DNA from: Candidatus Thorarchaeota archaeon
GTDB taxonomy: Archaea > Asgardarchaeota > Thorarchaeia > Thorarchaeales > Thorarchaeaceae
DNA: 41,221 nt
Direction of reading: 5' to 3'
NCBI GenBank assembly: GCA_016840685.1
Contig: JAEORX010000011.1
Location: 1-41,221, forward strand
Shown here: positions 1 through 8,542 of the stretch, one piece after another
Numbering within the stretch: the first letter of the stretch is position 1
Layout of the letters: every line of letters starts with the position of its first letter
Program-made: the position numbers and the translations under genes
The notes under the pieces: generated by a model
Databases searched by the model: none
What the model saw: the letters and a program-made list of their open reading frames with translations, nothing else
What the model was told of the DNA's origin: nothing

Positions 1-1
1 C

Positions 2-2107
2 ATTGGAGTGGTCATATGCTCCTGTGGGATCAACATTGCTGGAACCGTGGATGTGGCTGAAGTAACGCGGTATGCTAGCCAACTTCCCAATGTTGTCTAC
101 TCGGAGAACCTTCTCTATTCGTGTTCTTCGGATGCTCAAGTTGTCATCAAGGATGCTATCAAAGAGCACAAGCTCAATCGTTTGGTCGTAGCCTCTTGTA
201 CTCCCAGGACACATGAACCATTGTTCAGAGCAACGATTGAGGAGGCGGGTCTGAACAAGTACCTGTTTGAACTTGCCAACATTCGTGAGCATTGTTCCTG
301 GGTTCATCAGGCTGACAAAGATGAGGCGACATCCAAGGCAATGGATTTGGTCCGCATGTCAGTTGCAAGAGCCAAGCTCCTAGAAGCACAAGAGGAGGCT
401 GTGACCCAGATAGAGCCCTCAGTCCTTGTGATAGGTGCTGGGGTGGCAGGCATGGCTGCTGCCGAGGTGATTGCCAAGAAGGGATTTCAGGTCTACCTTG
501 TTGAGAAGACAGACAAGGTGGGGGGCTTCCTGAATGAACTCACCACTGTTAATTTCGACCACAGATCCGCTTCAGACATAGTTGCTGATTATGAGAGTAG
601 TATCTCTGGAAGGGAAAACATCAACTTGATGCTCAACTCTGAGGTTGTGGGTGCAAAGGGCTCGATTGGTGAGTTTGAGGTTGTAATCAAGACTGGAAAG
701 AAGAAGGCAACTCTGACAGTTGGCATCGTGATTGTAGCTACTGGTGCAGTCGCACTTGAAGAGAAAGGTCTCTATGGTCTGGGGAAACTCCCCGAAGTGA
801 TGACTGAGGTGGAGTTCAACACTCGTGTGACCAGTGGTGAGGGTATCGAGGATGGAGAAACCTTTGCAGTCATTCATTGTGCTGGTTCCAGAGAGGACGC
901 GTCTCTGGAAGGCTCACGCACTTGGTGCTCTGGAATCTGCTGTATGGTCGCAATTGAGCATACACTAGAGTTACTAGATAAGTATCCAAATTCGAGGGTT
1001 TTCCACTTCTATCGTGACCTTCGGGTCTTCTACGATGCGGAGGATAAGTATCGTGAGGCCCGTGAAAAGGGCGTTGTTTTTGTCAGGTTTGATGGCGAAA
1101 CGCCTCCTGAGGTCAAGAAGGGTAAAGACAAAGCCCTAAGCATAAAGGTGATGGACCAGGTTTTAGGAGCAGAACTGAACATTGGTGTTGATCATGTTGT
1201 GCTTGCCACTGCAATGGTGCCACGGCCTAACAAGGAGGTTTCAGAACTCTTCAAAGTACCACTGAATCTGTCTGGTTTCTTCATGGAGGCTCATCCCAAG
1301 CTGCGACCAGTGGACTTCCAGACAGATGGCATTTACGTAGCTGGGACTGCCACTGCTCCAAAGAGTATTGGTGAGTCTATTGCTCAGGGACAAGCGGCAG
1401 CCTCCAGAGCACTCATACCCCTGATAAGAGGGATACGAAAGGCTGAGGCAATAGTTTCCGTTGTAGACCCTGAAATCTGCGTGGGCTGCGGGACGTGTGA
1501 AATCAACTGTGCCTACAATGCTATTGAGGTCGTGCCAGGTGATGGTGGTCATGACTATGCAGTGACAAATCCAGTTCTGTGCCAAGGTTGTGGAAAGTGT
1601 GGTGCAGGGTGTCCTACCGGTGCTATCACCATGAAACATTTCACTGATGACCAGATCATCACTCAGATACGCACTGCCCTGGAGAACATGTCTGCAAATG
1701 AACCAAGAATTCTAACAATTCTCTGCAATTGGTGCTCCTATGCAGGTGCTGACAGTGCTGGTGTGTCTCGTTTCCAACAACCATCCAACGTGAGAGACAT
1801 CCGAGTGATGTGCACTGGAAGAGTGAGTGTCCAACACATCTTGGAGGCGTTCAGACTTGGGGCTGACATGGTCTGGATATCTGGCTGTCACATTGGGGAC
1901 TGTCACTATGTTGATGGGAACATCTCATTTGAACGCAGGTTTGCCATTGCAAAGAAGATCATTGAGAAGGCTGGTCTCGAAACGGATAGACTTCAGTTCA
2001 CACAGATAAGTGCGAGTGAGGGGTCAATCTGGGCTGAAACCGTGAGGAAGTTTGCAGACCTTGCAGACAAGCTCGGCCCAAGTCCACTGAGACCGAGGAG
2101 GCGATAA
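2..2107 (+). CDS. hdrA: HdrA-like flavoprotein fused to MvhD domain (5' partial)
   Basis: Heterodisulfide reductase subunit A, the FAD and iron-sulfur hub of soluble Hdr complexes that split or confurcate electrons. The frame is open to the left edge: the codons before GTG 8 read Ile-Gly, matching the usual HdrA beginning (..IGV-CxCG), so the true start probably lies outside the window. Counting from GTG 8: an N-terminal HdrA region, an FAD-binding GxGxxG near residues 143-148, a CSGICC motif in the middle, two [4Fe-4S] ferredoxin motifs in the C-terminal third (first Cys at 491, 494, 497, 501), and a C-terminal MvhD-type domain from about 565 with CNWC and a CHIGDCHY motif. The MvhD part normally passes electrons from a hydrogenase or formate dehydrogenase to HdrA. 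It lacks the Cys pair and inserted ferredoxin seen in the double HdrA at 4090-7194. hdrC follows after 2 bp. Confidence 0.93.
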   Translation: MGVVICSCGINIAGTVDVAEVTRYASQLPNVVYSENLLYSCSSDAQVVIKDAIKEHKLNRLVVASCTPRTHEPLFRATIEEAGLNKYLFELANIREHCSWVHQADKDEATSKAMDLVRMSVARAKLLEAQEEAVTQIEPSVLVIGAGVAGMAAAEVIAKKGFQVYLVEKTDKVGGFLNELTTVNFDHRSASDIVADYESSISGRENINLMLNSEVVGAKGSIGEFEVVIKTGKKKATLTVGIVIVATGAVALEEKGLYGLGKLPEVMTEVEFNTRVTSGEGIEDGETFAVIHCAGSREDASLEGSRTWCSGICCMVAIEHTLELLDKYPNSRVFHFYRDLRVFYDAEDKYREAREKGVVFVRFDGETPPEVKKGKDKALSIKVMDQVLGAELNIGVDHVVLATAMVPRPNKEVSELFKVPLNLSGFFMEAHPKLRPVDFQTDGIYVAGTATAPKSIGESIAQGQAAASRALIPLIRGIRKAEAIVSVVDPEICVGCGTCEINCAYNAIEVVPGDGGHDYAVTNPVLCQGCGKCGAGCPTGAITMKHFTDDQIITQIRTALENMSANEPRILTILCNWCSYAGADSAGVSRFQQPSNVRDIRVMCTGRVSVQHILEAFRLGADMVWISGCHIGDCHYVDGNISFERRFAIAKKIIEKAGLETDRLQFTQISASEGSIWAETVRKFADLADKLGPSPLRPRRR

Positions 2108-2109
2108 AA

Positions 2110-2628
2110 GTGACAGAGTCTTGGGGTCAGTTCAAGTCATTTGATGGGAAGAAGTTCAACGCATTGGATGCTGACTTCACAAGAGAGGTTTCCAGACTGC
2201 TTGGAGGCAAGGACCTCACTACCTGCTTCCAGTGCGCGAAATGCAGTGCAGGTTGCCCGGTTTCTGACAAGGTGAACATCCAGATTCACGAGGTCATGCG
2301 AATGCTTCTCTTTGGACTGAAGGAAGTCCTTGACACTGATATGATTTGGCTGTGTACCACCTGCTATACTTGTCAAGAACGCTGTCCACAGGGGATTGAC
2401 ATCACAGACATACTATTCGGACTAAAGAATATGGCATTCAAGAAGGGAATCACTCCATCTGGATACACTGGAGCTCGACAGTCATTGTACGATACTGGAA
2501 AGCTCTATGAGCCCACAGACTGGGAACGCGATGATCTCGAGCTTGATCCTGTGCCTGAATTGAATGTGGCAGACACGAGGAAGATGCTTGATAAGACAAA
2601 ACTAATGAAGCTGGAGGAGGCTGAGTAA
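2110..2628 (+). CDS. hdrC: Heterodisulfide reductase subunit C-like (HdrC)
   Basis: A small soluble iron-sulfur protein of 172 residues that links HdrA to HdrB. It has two complete [4Fe-4S] motifs of the form CxxCxxCxxxCP: Cys39/42/45/49 and Cys82/85/88/92. The length and the spacing of the two motifs are typical of HdrC. It starts at GTG 2110, two bases after the hdrA stop, and hdrB begins one base after its own stop, so the three genes should be cotranscribed and translationally coupled in the order A-C-B. No membrane segment is seen, so this is the cytoplasmic type rather than the HdrDE type. The substrate need not be CoM-S-S-CoB, because no methanogenesis gene is in view. Confidence 0.92.
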   Translation: MTESWGQFKSFDGKKFNALDADFTREVSRLLGGKDLTTCFQCAKCSAGCPVSDKVNIQIHEVMRMLLFGLKEVLDTDMIWLCTTCYTCQERCPQGIDITDILFGLKNMAFKKGITPSGYTGARQSLYDTGKLYEPTDWERDDLELDPVPELNVADTRKMLDKTKLMKLEEAE

Positions 2629-2629
2629 G

Positions 2630-3505
2630 ATGACTCAGAGCTACGAGGTCTTTCTCGGTTGTGCGATTCCGAGCAGGTTCAACAACTACGAGTCGTCTAT
2701 GCGCGCTGTGGCGAAAGAGCTTGGTATAGAGCTCCTGGACTTTGATGGGGCTTCATGCTGCGGGACTGTGGTCCTCAAGTCAATAGATGAGGGTAGCTGG
2801 CTCTCAATGTCTGGTCGTAATATCGCCTTAGCTGAACAACGAGGTCATGATATTGTCACGCCCTGTAACGGCTGTTTTGGTTCCTTGAAGGACACTGATC
2901 ATGTGCTTCATGATAATGAGTCTTACAGAAAGAAGGTCAATGCATCTCTCAAACCCTTGGGGTTGGAGTACACAGGAAAGGTGAAAATCCGTCACTTTGT
3001 TGAGGTCCTCTACGAAATGAAAGATGAGATAGAGAAGAAGATAGTCAAACGTTTAGATGATCTCAAAGTTGCCTTCCATCCCGGGTGTCACCTCATCCGT
3101 CCGTCGAATGTGGCTGAATTCGATGACCCAGAGTTACCACAAAAGGTCGATGAGTTGATTGAGCTGACTGGTGCTAAGAGTGTACATTGGGACATGAAAC
3201 TCCGGTGTTGTGGCTCGCCCCTTCTCATCGCCAGTGAGAGTGTTGCCACGAAGATACTTCAGGAGAAGATGATTTCTGCAAATGGCGCAGGAGCAAACTG
3301 CGTTGTCACAAATTGTCCTGCATGTCACACACAATTCGACATCCAGCAGTTGGGTCTGAAGGACGATACGGGGAGGTCCTTGGAGCTGCCAGCATTGTTT
3401 GTCACACAAGTCCTGGGTATTGCGATGGGAATTGATCCGGAACCACTAGGGTTTGAGCTGAACAGAGTGTCCTTGGATCCAATCCGCGAGATTCTAGGTA
3501 TCTAG
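2630..3505 (+). CDS. hdrB: Heterodisulfide reductase subunit B-like (HdrB), two CCG domains
   Basis: The catalytic subunit of Hdr, which in methanogens reduces a disulfide at two noncubane [4Fe-4S] clusters. Both cysteine-rich CCG domains are intact: Cys11, Cys43-Cys44, Cys79 and Cys82 in the first, and Cys153, Cys193-Cys194, Cys229 and Cys232 in the second. The length (291 residues) is normal. ATG 2630 lies just after the hdrC stop, with GGAGG about 14 bases upstream inside hdrC. The full set of cluster ligands argues for a real disulfide-reducing (or CCG-type ligand-binding) enzyme, not a degenerate homologue. It ends only 4 bp from the end of the convergent gene on the other strand. Confidence 0.93.
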   Translation: MTQSYEVFLGCAIPSRFNNYESSMRAVAKELGIELLDFDGASCCGTVVLKSIDEGSWLSMSGRNIALAEQRGHDIVTPCNGCFGSLKDTDHVLHDNESYRKKVNASLKPLGLEYTGKVKIRHFVEVLYEMKDEIEKKIVKRLDDLKVAFHPGCHLIRPSNVAEFDDPELPQKVDELIELTGAKSVHWDMKLRCCGSPLLIASESVATKILQEKMISANGAGANCVVTNCPACHTQFDIQQLGLKDDTGRSLELPALFVTQVLGIAMGIDPEPLGFELNRVSLDPIREILGI

Positions 3506-3509
3506 ATAA

Positions 3510-4085
3510 TCATTGTTTTAGTTTATTGTTCCCATAGAAGAGCAGTCCTAATCTCTTCATTGCAGTCCGGACACATTCTCTCTTGCCACTGACCTGAAGA
3601 TGCCTTTCTCCATCCAGTGAGATGTTGACCATACAGTCCTCAGCTATCTCAGAGATCACCTCTACTGGGATGTCCTCAGGTAGCTTGATACGGAAGAAAC
3701 CTACATCCCTCTCTCTCGGAATATCTGAGATGTGTACCTGCGGGTCCGGTTTGTACTCTTCCCCTTCTCCTCTGATTGCTGACGTAAAACGATCCTCCCA
3801 CGACCTTCTGTATTCTACACCCTCTTTCTCCTCAGCCCAAATCATCAGGGTATCTCGAAGGCGTTGTATCTGGATTTCCATCTCCATCTGCAATTGCCTA
3901 TCAACATCACATTGTTCTCCTGACTTTATCTCATTTTCAAAGGAACGAAGATACTCTAGGCTCATTTTTGAATTTCTGAGGTCTGCATAAGTCAAATCGG
4001 GGATGAAGACTTGTTTTTCCCGTAGAGCTCCTAGCAAATCATTAAGAACCATCCATCCAGATAGCAGACCATCTAGAGAAACCAC
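3510..4085 (-). CDS. DUF2096-like archaeal protein
   Basis: A 191-residue protein of unknown function. Its N-terminus (a Trp-x-Val-Leu-x-Asp-Leu-Leu pattern, an Ile-Pro, then Asp-Leu-Arg and a charged helix) and its small beta-rich C-terminal domain resemble archaeal proteins annotated DUF2096; I recall this pattern and could not search it. The middle, roughly residues 45-95, is predicted coiled coil. No cysteine cluster or membrane segment is present. It starts 4 bases after the double-HdrA stop on the same strand, so it is probably the second gene of that transcript and may assist it. The promoter would be the one upstream of the HdrA fusion. Confidence 0.7.
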   Translation of the reverse strand: MVSLDGLLSGWMVLNDLLGALREKQVFIPDLTYADLRNSKMSLEYLRSFENEIKSGEQCDVDRQLQMEMEIQIQRLRDTLMIWAEEKEGVEYRRSWEDRFTSAIRGEGEEYKPDPQVHISDIPRERDVGFFRIKLPEDIPVEVISEIAEDCMVNISLDGERHLQVSGKRECVRTAMKRLGLLFYGNNKLKQ

Positions 4086-4089
4086 GGTT

Positions 4090-7000
4090 TCACTCCCTCA
4101 ACATTTCCGCAGTCTGTTCAAGGAAACTCTTCTCTCTCCACCACCGGAGATCCCTTGCTCCAGTAGGGCAGATAGAGCAACACGCACCACACCCCTCACA
4201 CCGCATCTCATCAGTGACACTCTTCTTGACACCTGGTGCAATCTCAATCATTGAAACTGCATCATAAGGGCATATCTCTGAATAATGACAAAGGTCACAT
4301 CCTACGCATAGGTCCTGGTCAACATCAGCTACCAAGAGCTCAATTTCGACAGTCCCTAGATTCAAAGGATTACATGCTGCGTTTGCCGCTCCCCGGGCTT
4401 GGTTTATTGAATCGCTCACGCTTTTCGCATAGGTGACGCCGAGAAACACTCCTGGGACTGTTGTTTCAACAGGTCTAAATTTCATGTGCATTTCCAAGAG
4501 GAAGCCATCCTGACCACGATTGATTCCCATAGCCTTGACAAACTCATCTACATCATGCGGAGCTTCGAGTCCCAATGCCAAGACAACCATCTCTGATTTT
4601 ATATTGAGGGTTTCTTGAGAGAGAGTATCGTAAACTGTAACAATTGCTCCCTCACCATCCGGATCCTTTTCAACAGTTACAGGTCTTTCACGTTCCCAGC
4701 GGAGATATGACACACCCTTCTGCCTATTCTCTCTCCACATCTCTTCCATTCCTGATTCAAATGGTCGGATGTGTTCCTTATATGCCGAGAAAATTCTGAT
4801 ATCTGGGAACAATTCCTTGAGTTCATGTTGCATCGATAACACTGCAGAACAACACACTCTAGAACAGTATCTGTTACCCTCTCCTGGATTCTGTCTTGAC
4901 CCAACGCAATGAATGAAGACAGGGTTCTTTGGAGCCTTCTTCAGCTTTTCGTCCTTCAGTCTTCTCTCAAGCTCAAGAGCCGATATCACACCTGGTACTT
5001 CTTCCCAGCCATACTCACCCTTCTTAGGTTCATAGAGGTCTGTACCCACTGCAATAACCATGGACCCGATACGATGGACTTCACGTTCCCTAGTTTCTAG
5101 ATTCTCGACGGTGATGTCATAATTACCATAGGTTCCATCACGATGGACAACCTTTGAATTGAGAAGTACCTTAATCCGCTTCTGTTTTTCTACCTTGGCT
5201 TTAAGGTCGTCGACGATATCTTGTGCTGATTCCATTTCTGGAAATAGGCGATGGAGTTCATTCAGCCTGCCGCCGAGTTGCCCCTGTTTCTCAACTAGGA
5301 TTACATCAAAACCCTTTCGTGTGATGTCAAGAGCTGCAGTCATCCCTGATACGCCCCCACCAACGACCATTGTAACAGGTGTGACTTTGACCTTTTTCAA
5401 GGGAACAATCTCATTGTTGACAGCTTTCGCCACTCCACTCCGAATCATATCCTGCGCTTTTTCCTGACGTAGTTCACGTGAGTCCTTTTGGTGCACAAGT
5501 GTGAGCTGTTCCCGGAGTCCCACTGGCCCTACCAAGTAATACCCCGACAGCCCAGCTGCTTCCAGAGCACTCCTGAACGTCTGTTCATGTTGCAGAGGGG
5601 AACACGACCCAACAACAACGCGGTTCAGCTTGTGATCCTTTATTGCTTGCGTGACAAGCTCCTGTCCTGGATCACTACACATGAAAATATAGTCTGTACT
5701 ATAGGCCACATTTGGTAAATCCTTAGCCCACTCAGCCAAGCCAGGGGAGTCTATGTAATTGCCAATAATCCCGCCACAATGACAGATGAAGACACCAACC
5801 CGTGGCTCATCGCTTACCTCTGCAGGAGGAATCTCAGGTAGTACTTTTGGTGTAGGTACAGGTAAAATCGAGTGGGCCGCCATGGCCGCACCTTTTCCCT
5901 CATTCACAGAGTCCGTACCATCTTTTGGTCCATGAGCACATCCTGCAATGTATACACCAGGTCGATTTGTTTCCAGTGCGGCAGCATTGGGATGTTTCTC
6001 CTTGAACCAACCAGCTTCGTCAAGGTCTATTTTGAGTATCTTTGCGAGCTCCTCAGAACCCTCACTTGGACGGAAGCTGCAATTAAGAACCACCATTGAT
6101 ATTTTTTCAAGCTCTATGATTTCCCCAGACTCCGTATCTTCCATTTTTACGAAAAGATCATGTGTGTCTGAGTCCTCCTGAATCTCTGCAACCCGTCCTC
6201 GTATGAATTTGATGCCTTGGTTTTTCTGTGAATCCCAGAGGAACTCCTCCAGAGATTTCCCCGCTGTCCGCATATCCATATAGGTATAGATAATCTCACA
6301 ATGGTCCTCTGGATAGTGCATCCTCGTTACCTGTGCCAGCTTGTTTCCAAACGAACAACACACTTTGTTACAGTGATTGCTATAGCCACTAATGTTCTCT
6401 CGAACGTCCCTGCTACCCACACAGTTCACAAACATTATTCGTTCGGGTTCCCTTCCATCTGATGGTCGTATCATGTGTGCGTCTGTTGGCCCTGTGGGGT
6501 GAGTCTGCCTGTCATATTCTAATGATGTAACGACATTGGGGAACACACCATAACCATATTCTCCATAATCTAGAGGTTTGTACTCTTCAAACCCAGTTGC
6601 CACAATTATTGAACCAACCTGGAGATCATACACTTTATCCTCGTCATCATAAATAATGCAATCATTTGGACAGACTGAAGCACATGTCCCGCACCCGATA
6701 CAAGACTCTTTATCGATTGTAGCTAACAACGGAATCTGTTGTGGGAAATTCATATAGATTGCCTTTCGGAGTGAGAGTCCAAAGTCATACTCATTTGGTA
6801 CCTCCACTGGACACGATCTGATACACATTTGGCAACCTGTACATGTGTCCGGGTTTACATATCGTGCCTTTTGTCGAATCGTGACTGTAAAGTCGCCCTC
6901 TTTCCCTGTCACCTTCTCCACGGTGGAGAGAGGATGGATCTTGATATTGGGGTGTTTTCCAACAAAAGATGTGAGTGGAGTCATTACACATGCTGAACAC

Positions 7001-7194
7001 TCCAGAGCAGGGAAAATCTTGTAGATGGCTACATAGTTCCCGCCGATGGCGACAGTCTTCTCAATCATGTGTGCCATATGACCCCCATCAGCGAGTCCTA
7101 GGGCTGCACTAATCCCAGCCATGCCGCCTCCAATGACAAGGACATCTGTTGGCTTGGTCTTATGTTCTGGTTTTGTGGCTGACTCGCTGACCAT
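4090..7194 (-). CDS. Tandem double HdrA-like flavoprotein
   Basis: One protein (1034 residues from ATG 7194) containing two HdrA-like flavin modules in a row. Module 1 has a GxGxxG motif (residues 22-27), a CSAC pair (Cys66/69) and an inserted ferredoxin (Cys118/121/124/128 and Cys165/168/171/175). Module 2 begins near residue 475 with the CHCGG motif of HdrA N-termini, has its own GGGVSG flavin motif near 640, no inserted ferredoxin, and a C-terminal ferredoxin. The first motif of that last ferredoxin has five residues instead of three before the final Cys-Pro. I prefer ATG 7194 over the in-frame ATG 7233: GGAGA lies 8 bases before 7194 and a TATA-like box sits about 50 bp upstream, whereas 7233 has no ribosome-binding site. 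Likely role: electron bifurcation or transfer with HdrBC. The partner is not shown by the sequence. Confidence 0.9.
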   Translation of the reverse strand: MVSESATKPEHKTKPTDVLVIGGGMAGISAALGLADGGHMAHMIEKTVAIGGNYVAIYKIFPALECSACVMTPLTSFVGKHPNIKIHPLSTVEKVTGKEGDFTVTIRQKARYVNPDTCTGCQMCIRSCPVEVPNEYDFGLSLRKAIYMNFPQQIPLLATIDKESCIGCGTCASVCPNDCIIYDDEDKVYDLQVGSIIVATGFEEYKPLDYGEYGYGVFPNVVTSLEYDRQTHPTGPTDAHMIRPSDGREPERIMFVNCVGSRDVRENISGYSNHCNKVCCSFGNKLAQVTRMHYPEDHCEIIYTYMDMRTAGKSLEEFLWDSQKNQGIKFIRGRVAEIQEDSDTHDLFVKMEDTESGEIIELEKISMVVLNCSFRPSEGSEELAKILKIDLDEAGWFKEKHPNAAALETNRPGVYIAGCAHGPKDGTDSVNEGKGAAMAAHSILPVPTPKVLPEIPPAEVSDEPRVGVFICHCGGIIGNYIDSPGLAEWAKDLPNVAYSTDYIFMCSDPGQELVTQAIKDHKLNRVVVGSCSPLQHEQTFRSALEAAGLSGYYLVGPVGLREQLTLVHQKDSRELRQEKAQDMIRSGVAKAVNNEIVPLKKVKVTPVTMVVGGGVSGMTAALDITRKGFDVILVEKQGQLGGRLNELHRLFPEMESAQDIVDDLKAKVEKQKRIKVLLNSKVVHRDGTYGNYDITVENLETREREVHRIGSMVIAVGTDLYEPKKGEYGWEEVPGVISALELERRLKDEKLKKAPKNPVFIHCVGSRQNPGEGNRYCSRVCCSAVLSMQHELKELFPDIRIFSAYKEHIRPFESGMEEMWRENRQKGVSYLRWERERPVTVEKDPDGEGAIVTVYDTLSQETLNIKSEMVVLALGLEAPHDVDEFVKAMGINRGQDGFLLEMHMKFRPVETTVPGVFLGVTYAKSVSDSINQARGAANAACNPLNLGTVEIELLVADVDQDLCVGCDLCHYSEICPYDAVSMIEIAPGVKKSVTDEMRCEGCGACCSICPTGARDLRWWREKSFLEQTAEMLRE

Positions 7195-7243
7195 GAAGCA
7201 TTCTCCAATATACCGTAGTGACATCAGCTCCATCTGAATGGGC

Positions 7244-7252
7244 GATATAATC
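7244..7252 (-). promoter_or_regulatory. TATA-like box for the double-HdrA gene
   Basis: Read on the minus strand the sequence is GATTATATC, ending about 50 bp before ATG 7194. A start of transcription about 25 bp downstream would leave a short leader that contains GGAGA, which supports the 7194 start. A second AT-rich stretch at 7306-7318 could be an alternative box with a much longer leader. Confidence 0.45.
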
Positions 7253-7291
7253 TTTCTGTCATGTGCTTCACAGCGTTAACTTCATTACTTA

Positions 7292-7303
7292 GAACACGTG
7301 TTC
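7292..7303. promoter_or_regulatory. 12-bp perfect palindrome, candidate operator
   Basis: GAACACGTGTTC reads the same on both strands. It lies in the only regulatory gap upstream of the double-HdrA gene, about 40 bp upstream of its likely TATA box. Such a site suits a dimeric winged-helix or HTH regulator. No regulator gene lies next to it, so its binder is unknown. Confidence 0.4.
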
Positions 7304-7359
7304 CAATTTTATTTGAAACGTTCCCAGCAGACAAAAACAAGAGTAAGATGAGGATGGGG

Positions 7360-7379
7360 GGAGAGTCCCCTCTCCTCTT
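7360..7379 (-). terminator. Hairpin after the membrane-protein gene
   Basis: GGAGAG and CTCTCC form a 6-bp stem with a TCCC loop, immediately beyond the stop codon of the minus-strand gene at 7380-8474. The minus-strand sequence after it is C-rich rather than T-rich, so termination is uncertain. On the plus strand the hairpin is followed by TCTTTT. Confidence 0.35.
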
Positions 7380-8474
7380 TTACTCCTCAACCTTGGCTTC
7401 TCTGAATCTGACATAGATGAACACAATTGCGGAGAGGATAATCGCCATCAAATAGAGGATGATTGGAATCCACAGAGGCTCAAGCATGAATAATCTGCTG
7501 ATATCTCTACCATATCCCCCAAATTGACTAGGCAAGTAGATCCAGAACAAGGCCGTAAGGTACCCTATTATGACACCCGCCTTAATCTCTCTCCTCACCT
7601 TGAACGCAAACATGTAGGTGAAAACGAACATGAAAGCGAAGCCTGTGGTAAACATCACCCAGATACCAGTTACAGCCTGCGAGAGAGTAGTAGTAGCCAC
7701 TATAAACGCGTGAATGCCCACGAGACTCTCGAGAAATACAATCCATCCCTTGTTGATATGAACAACAGTGTATGCCAGTGAGATTTGGGTGAAGAGCAGA
7801 AACATGTAGAAGAACCCGCTCAGTAATTGTGGGTCATAGGCCATTGGATGGAACCAGAACGTGTAGACAATTGCCCAAGATATAATGTAGGTATGATTTC
7901 TTCTGAAGAACCCCGAAACACGAGCTGTCATGGGTTTGCCCATTTTCCTTCCTAGGAAAAGACCCCTGCTTGGATTCTCGATTATCAGGATGATGACCAA
8001 CATCAGAATGACTGAACCCTGACTGGTCCAGATTGGTGTGTCCTGCGCAAGCCCATCAAACCATATGTGTGTCTGGACAAGGTGTAGAAAGATAAAGGCT
8101 AGATTGATCATGATTGCGGCCCAGTTATACTTTGTGAGACCAGTTGTTGGTCTAGCGCGAAGATGGGTTAGATTCTTTTGTGCCCAGTAAATTGCACCCC
8201 AAATCGAGAACTGATGTGCAAGATAGAAGGTCCATACAATGAACATTGTCATGAACTCACGTGTTGGTAGTTTCCAAAAATACCAGTCAGCTCCTGCATC
8301 AGGTAGGAGCGTTGCGAGTACAGGGTCAAGGAGTGGTCCTAGTGCCCAAATTAATAATGTAAAGGCCACTGTGAAAACAAGACCGCCAGCCCATGCATAG
8401 TATGCTGATTTTGCTACCTTCTCAGTAGTTACTTTAGTTTGCTCATTTGTAGTGGTTTCATCGGATTCAGTCAA
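7380..8474 (-). CDS. Polytopic membrane protein of unknown function
   Basis: A 364-residue protein I do not recognise. After a hydrophilic, Thr/Glu-rich N-terminus of about 22 residues there are about nine hydrophobic segments, so it is an integral membrane protein. Several histidines lie in or near the membrane segments (for example LAHQFS, QTHIWF, FWFHPM and VVHINKG), which could bind heme or metal, but no known heme motif is complete. The gene reads from TTG 8474; a TATA-like CATATAAT on the minus strand near 8511-8518 would give a very short leader. It lies between the HdrA locus and the peroxide-response genes and shares no evident operon with either. Confidence 0.75.
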   Translation of the reverse strand: MTESDETTTNEQTKVTTEKVAKSAYYAWAGGLVFTVAFTLLIWALGPLLDPVLATLLPDAGADWYFWKLPTREFMTMFIVWTFYLAHQFSIWGAIYWAQKNLTHLRARPTTGLTKYNWAAIMINLAFIFLHLVQTHIWFDGLAQDTPIWTSQGSVILMLVIILIIENPSRGLFLGRKMGKPMTARVSGFFRRNHTYIISWAIVYTFWFHPMAYDPQLLSGFFYMFLLFTQISLAYTVVHINKGWIVFLESLVGIHAFIVATTTLSQAVTGIWVMFTTGFAFMFVFTYMFAFKVRREIKAGVIIGYLTALFWIYLPSQFGGYGRDISRLFMLEPLWIPIILYLMAIILSAIVFIYVRFREAKVEE

Positions 8475-8542
8475 AGATATTCTCTCGCGATAATTGGTAG
8501 TGTGCCCCCTATTATATGGTTGATAAATGAAACGGTAGAACC

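Noticed and set aside
7292-7303. E-box (CACGTG) recognised by a eukaryote-like bHLH factor
   Set aside because: The core matches by chance of palindromy; archaea are not known to have bHLH factors. Kept only as a general palindrome.
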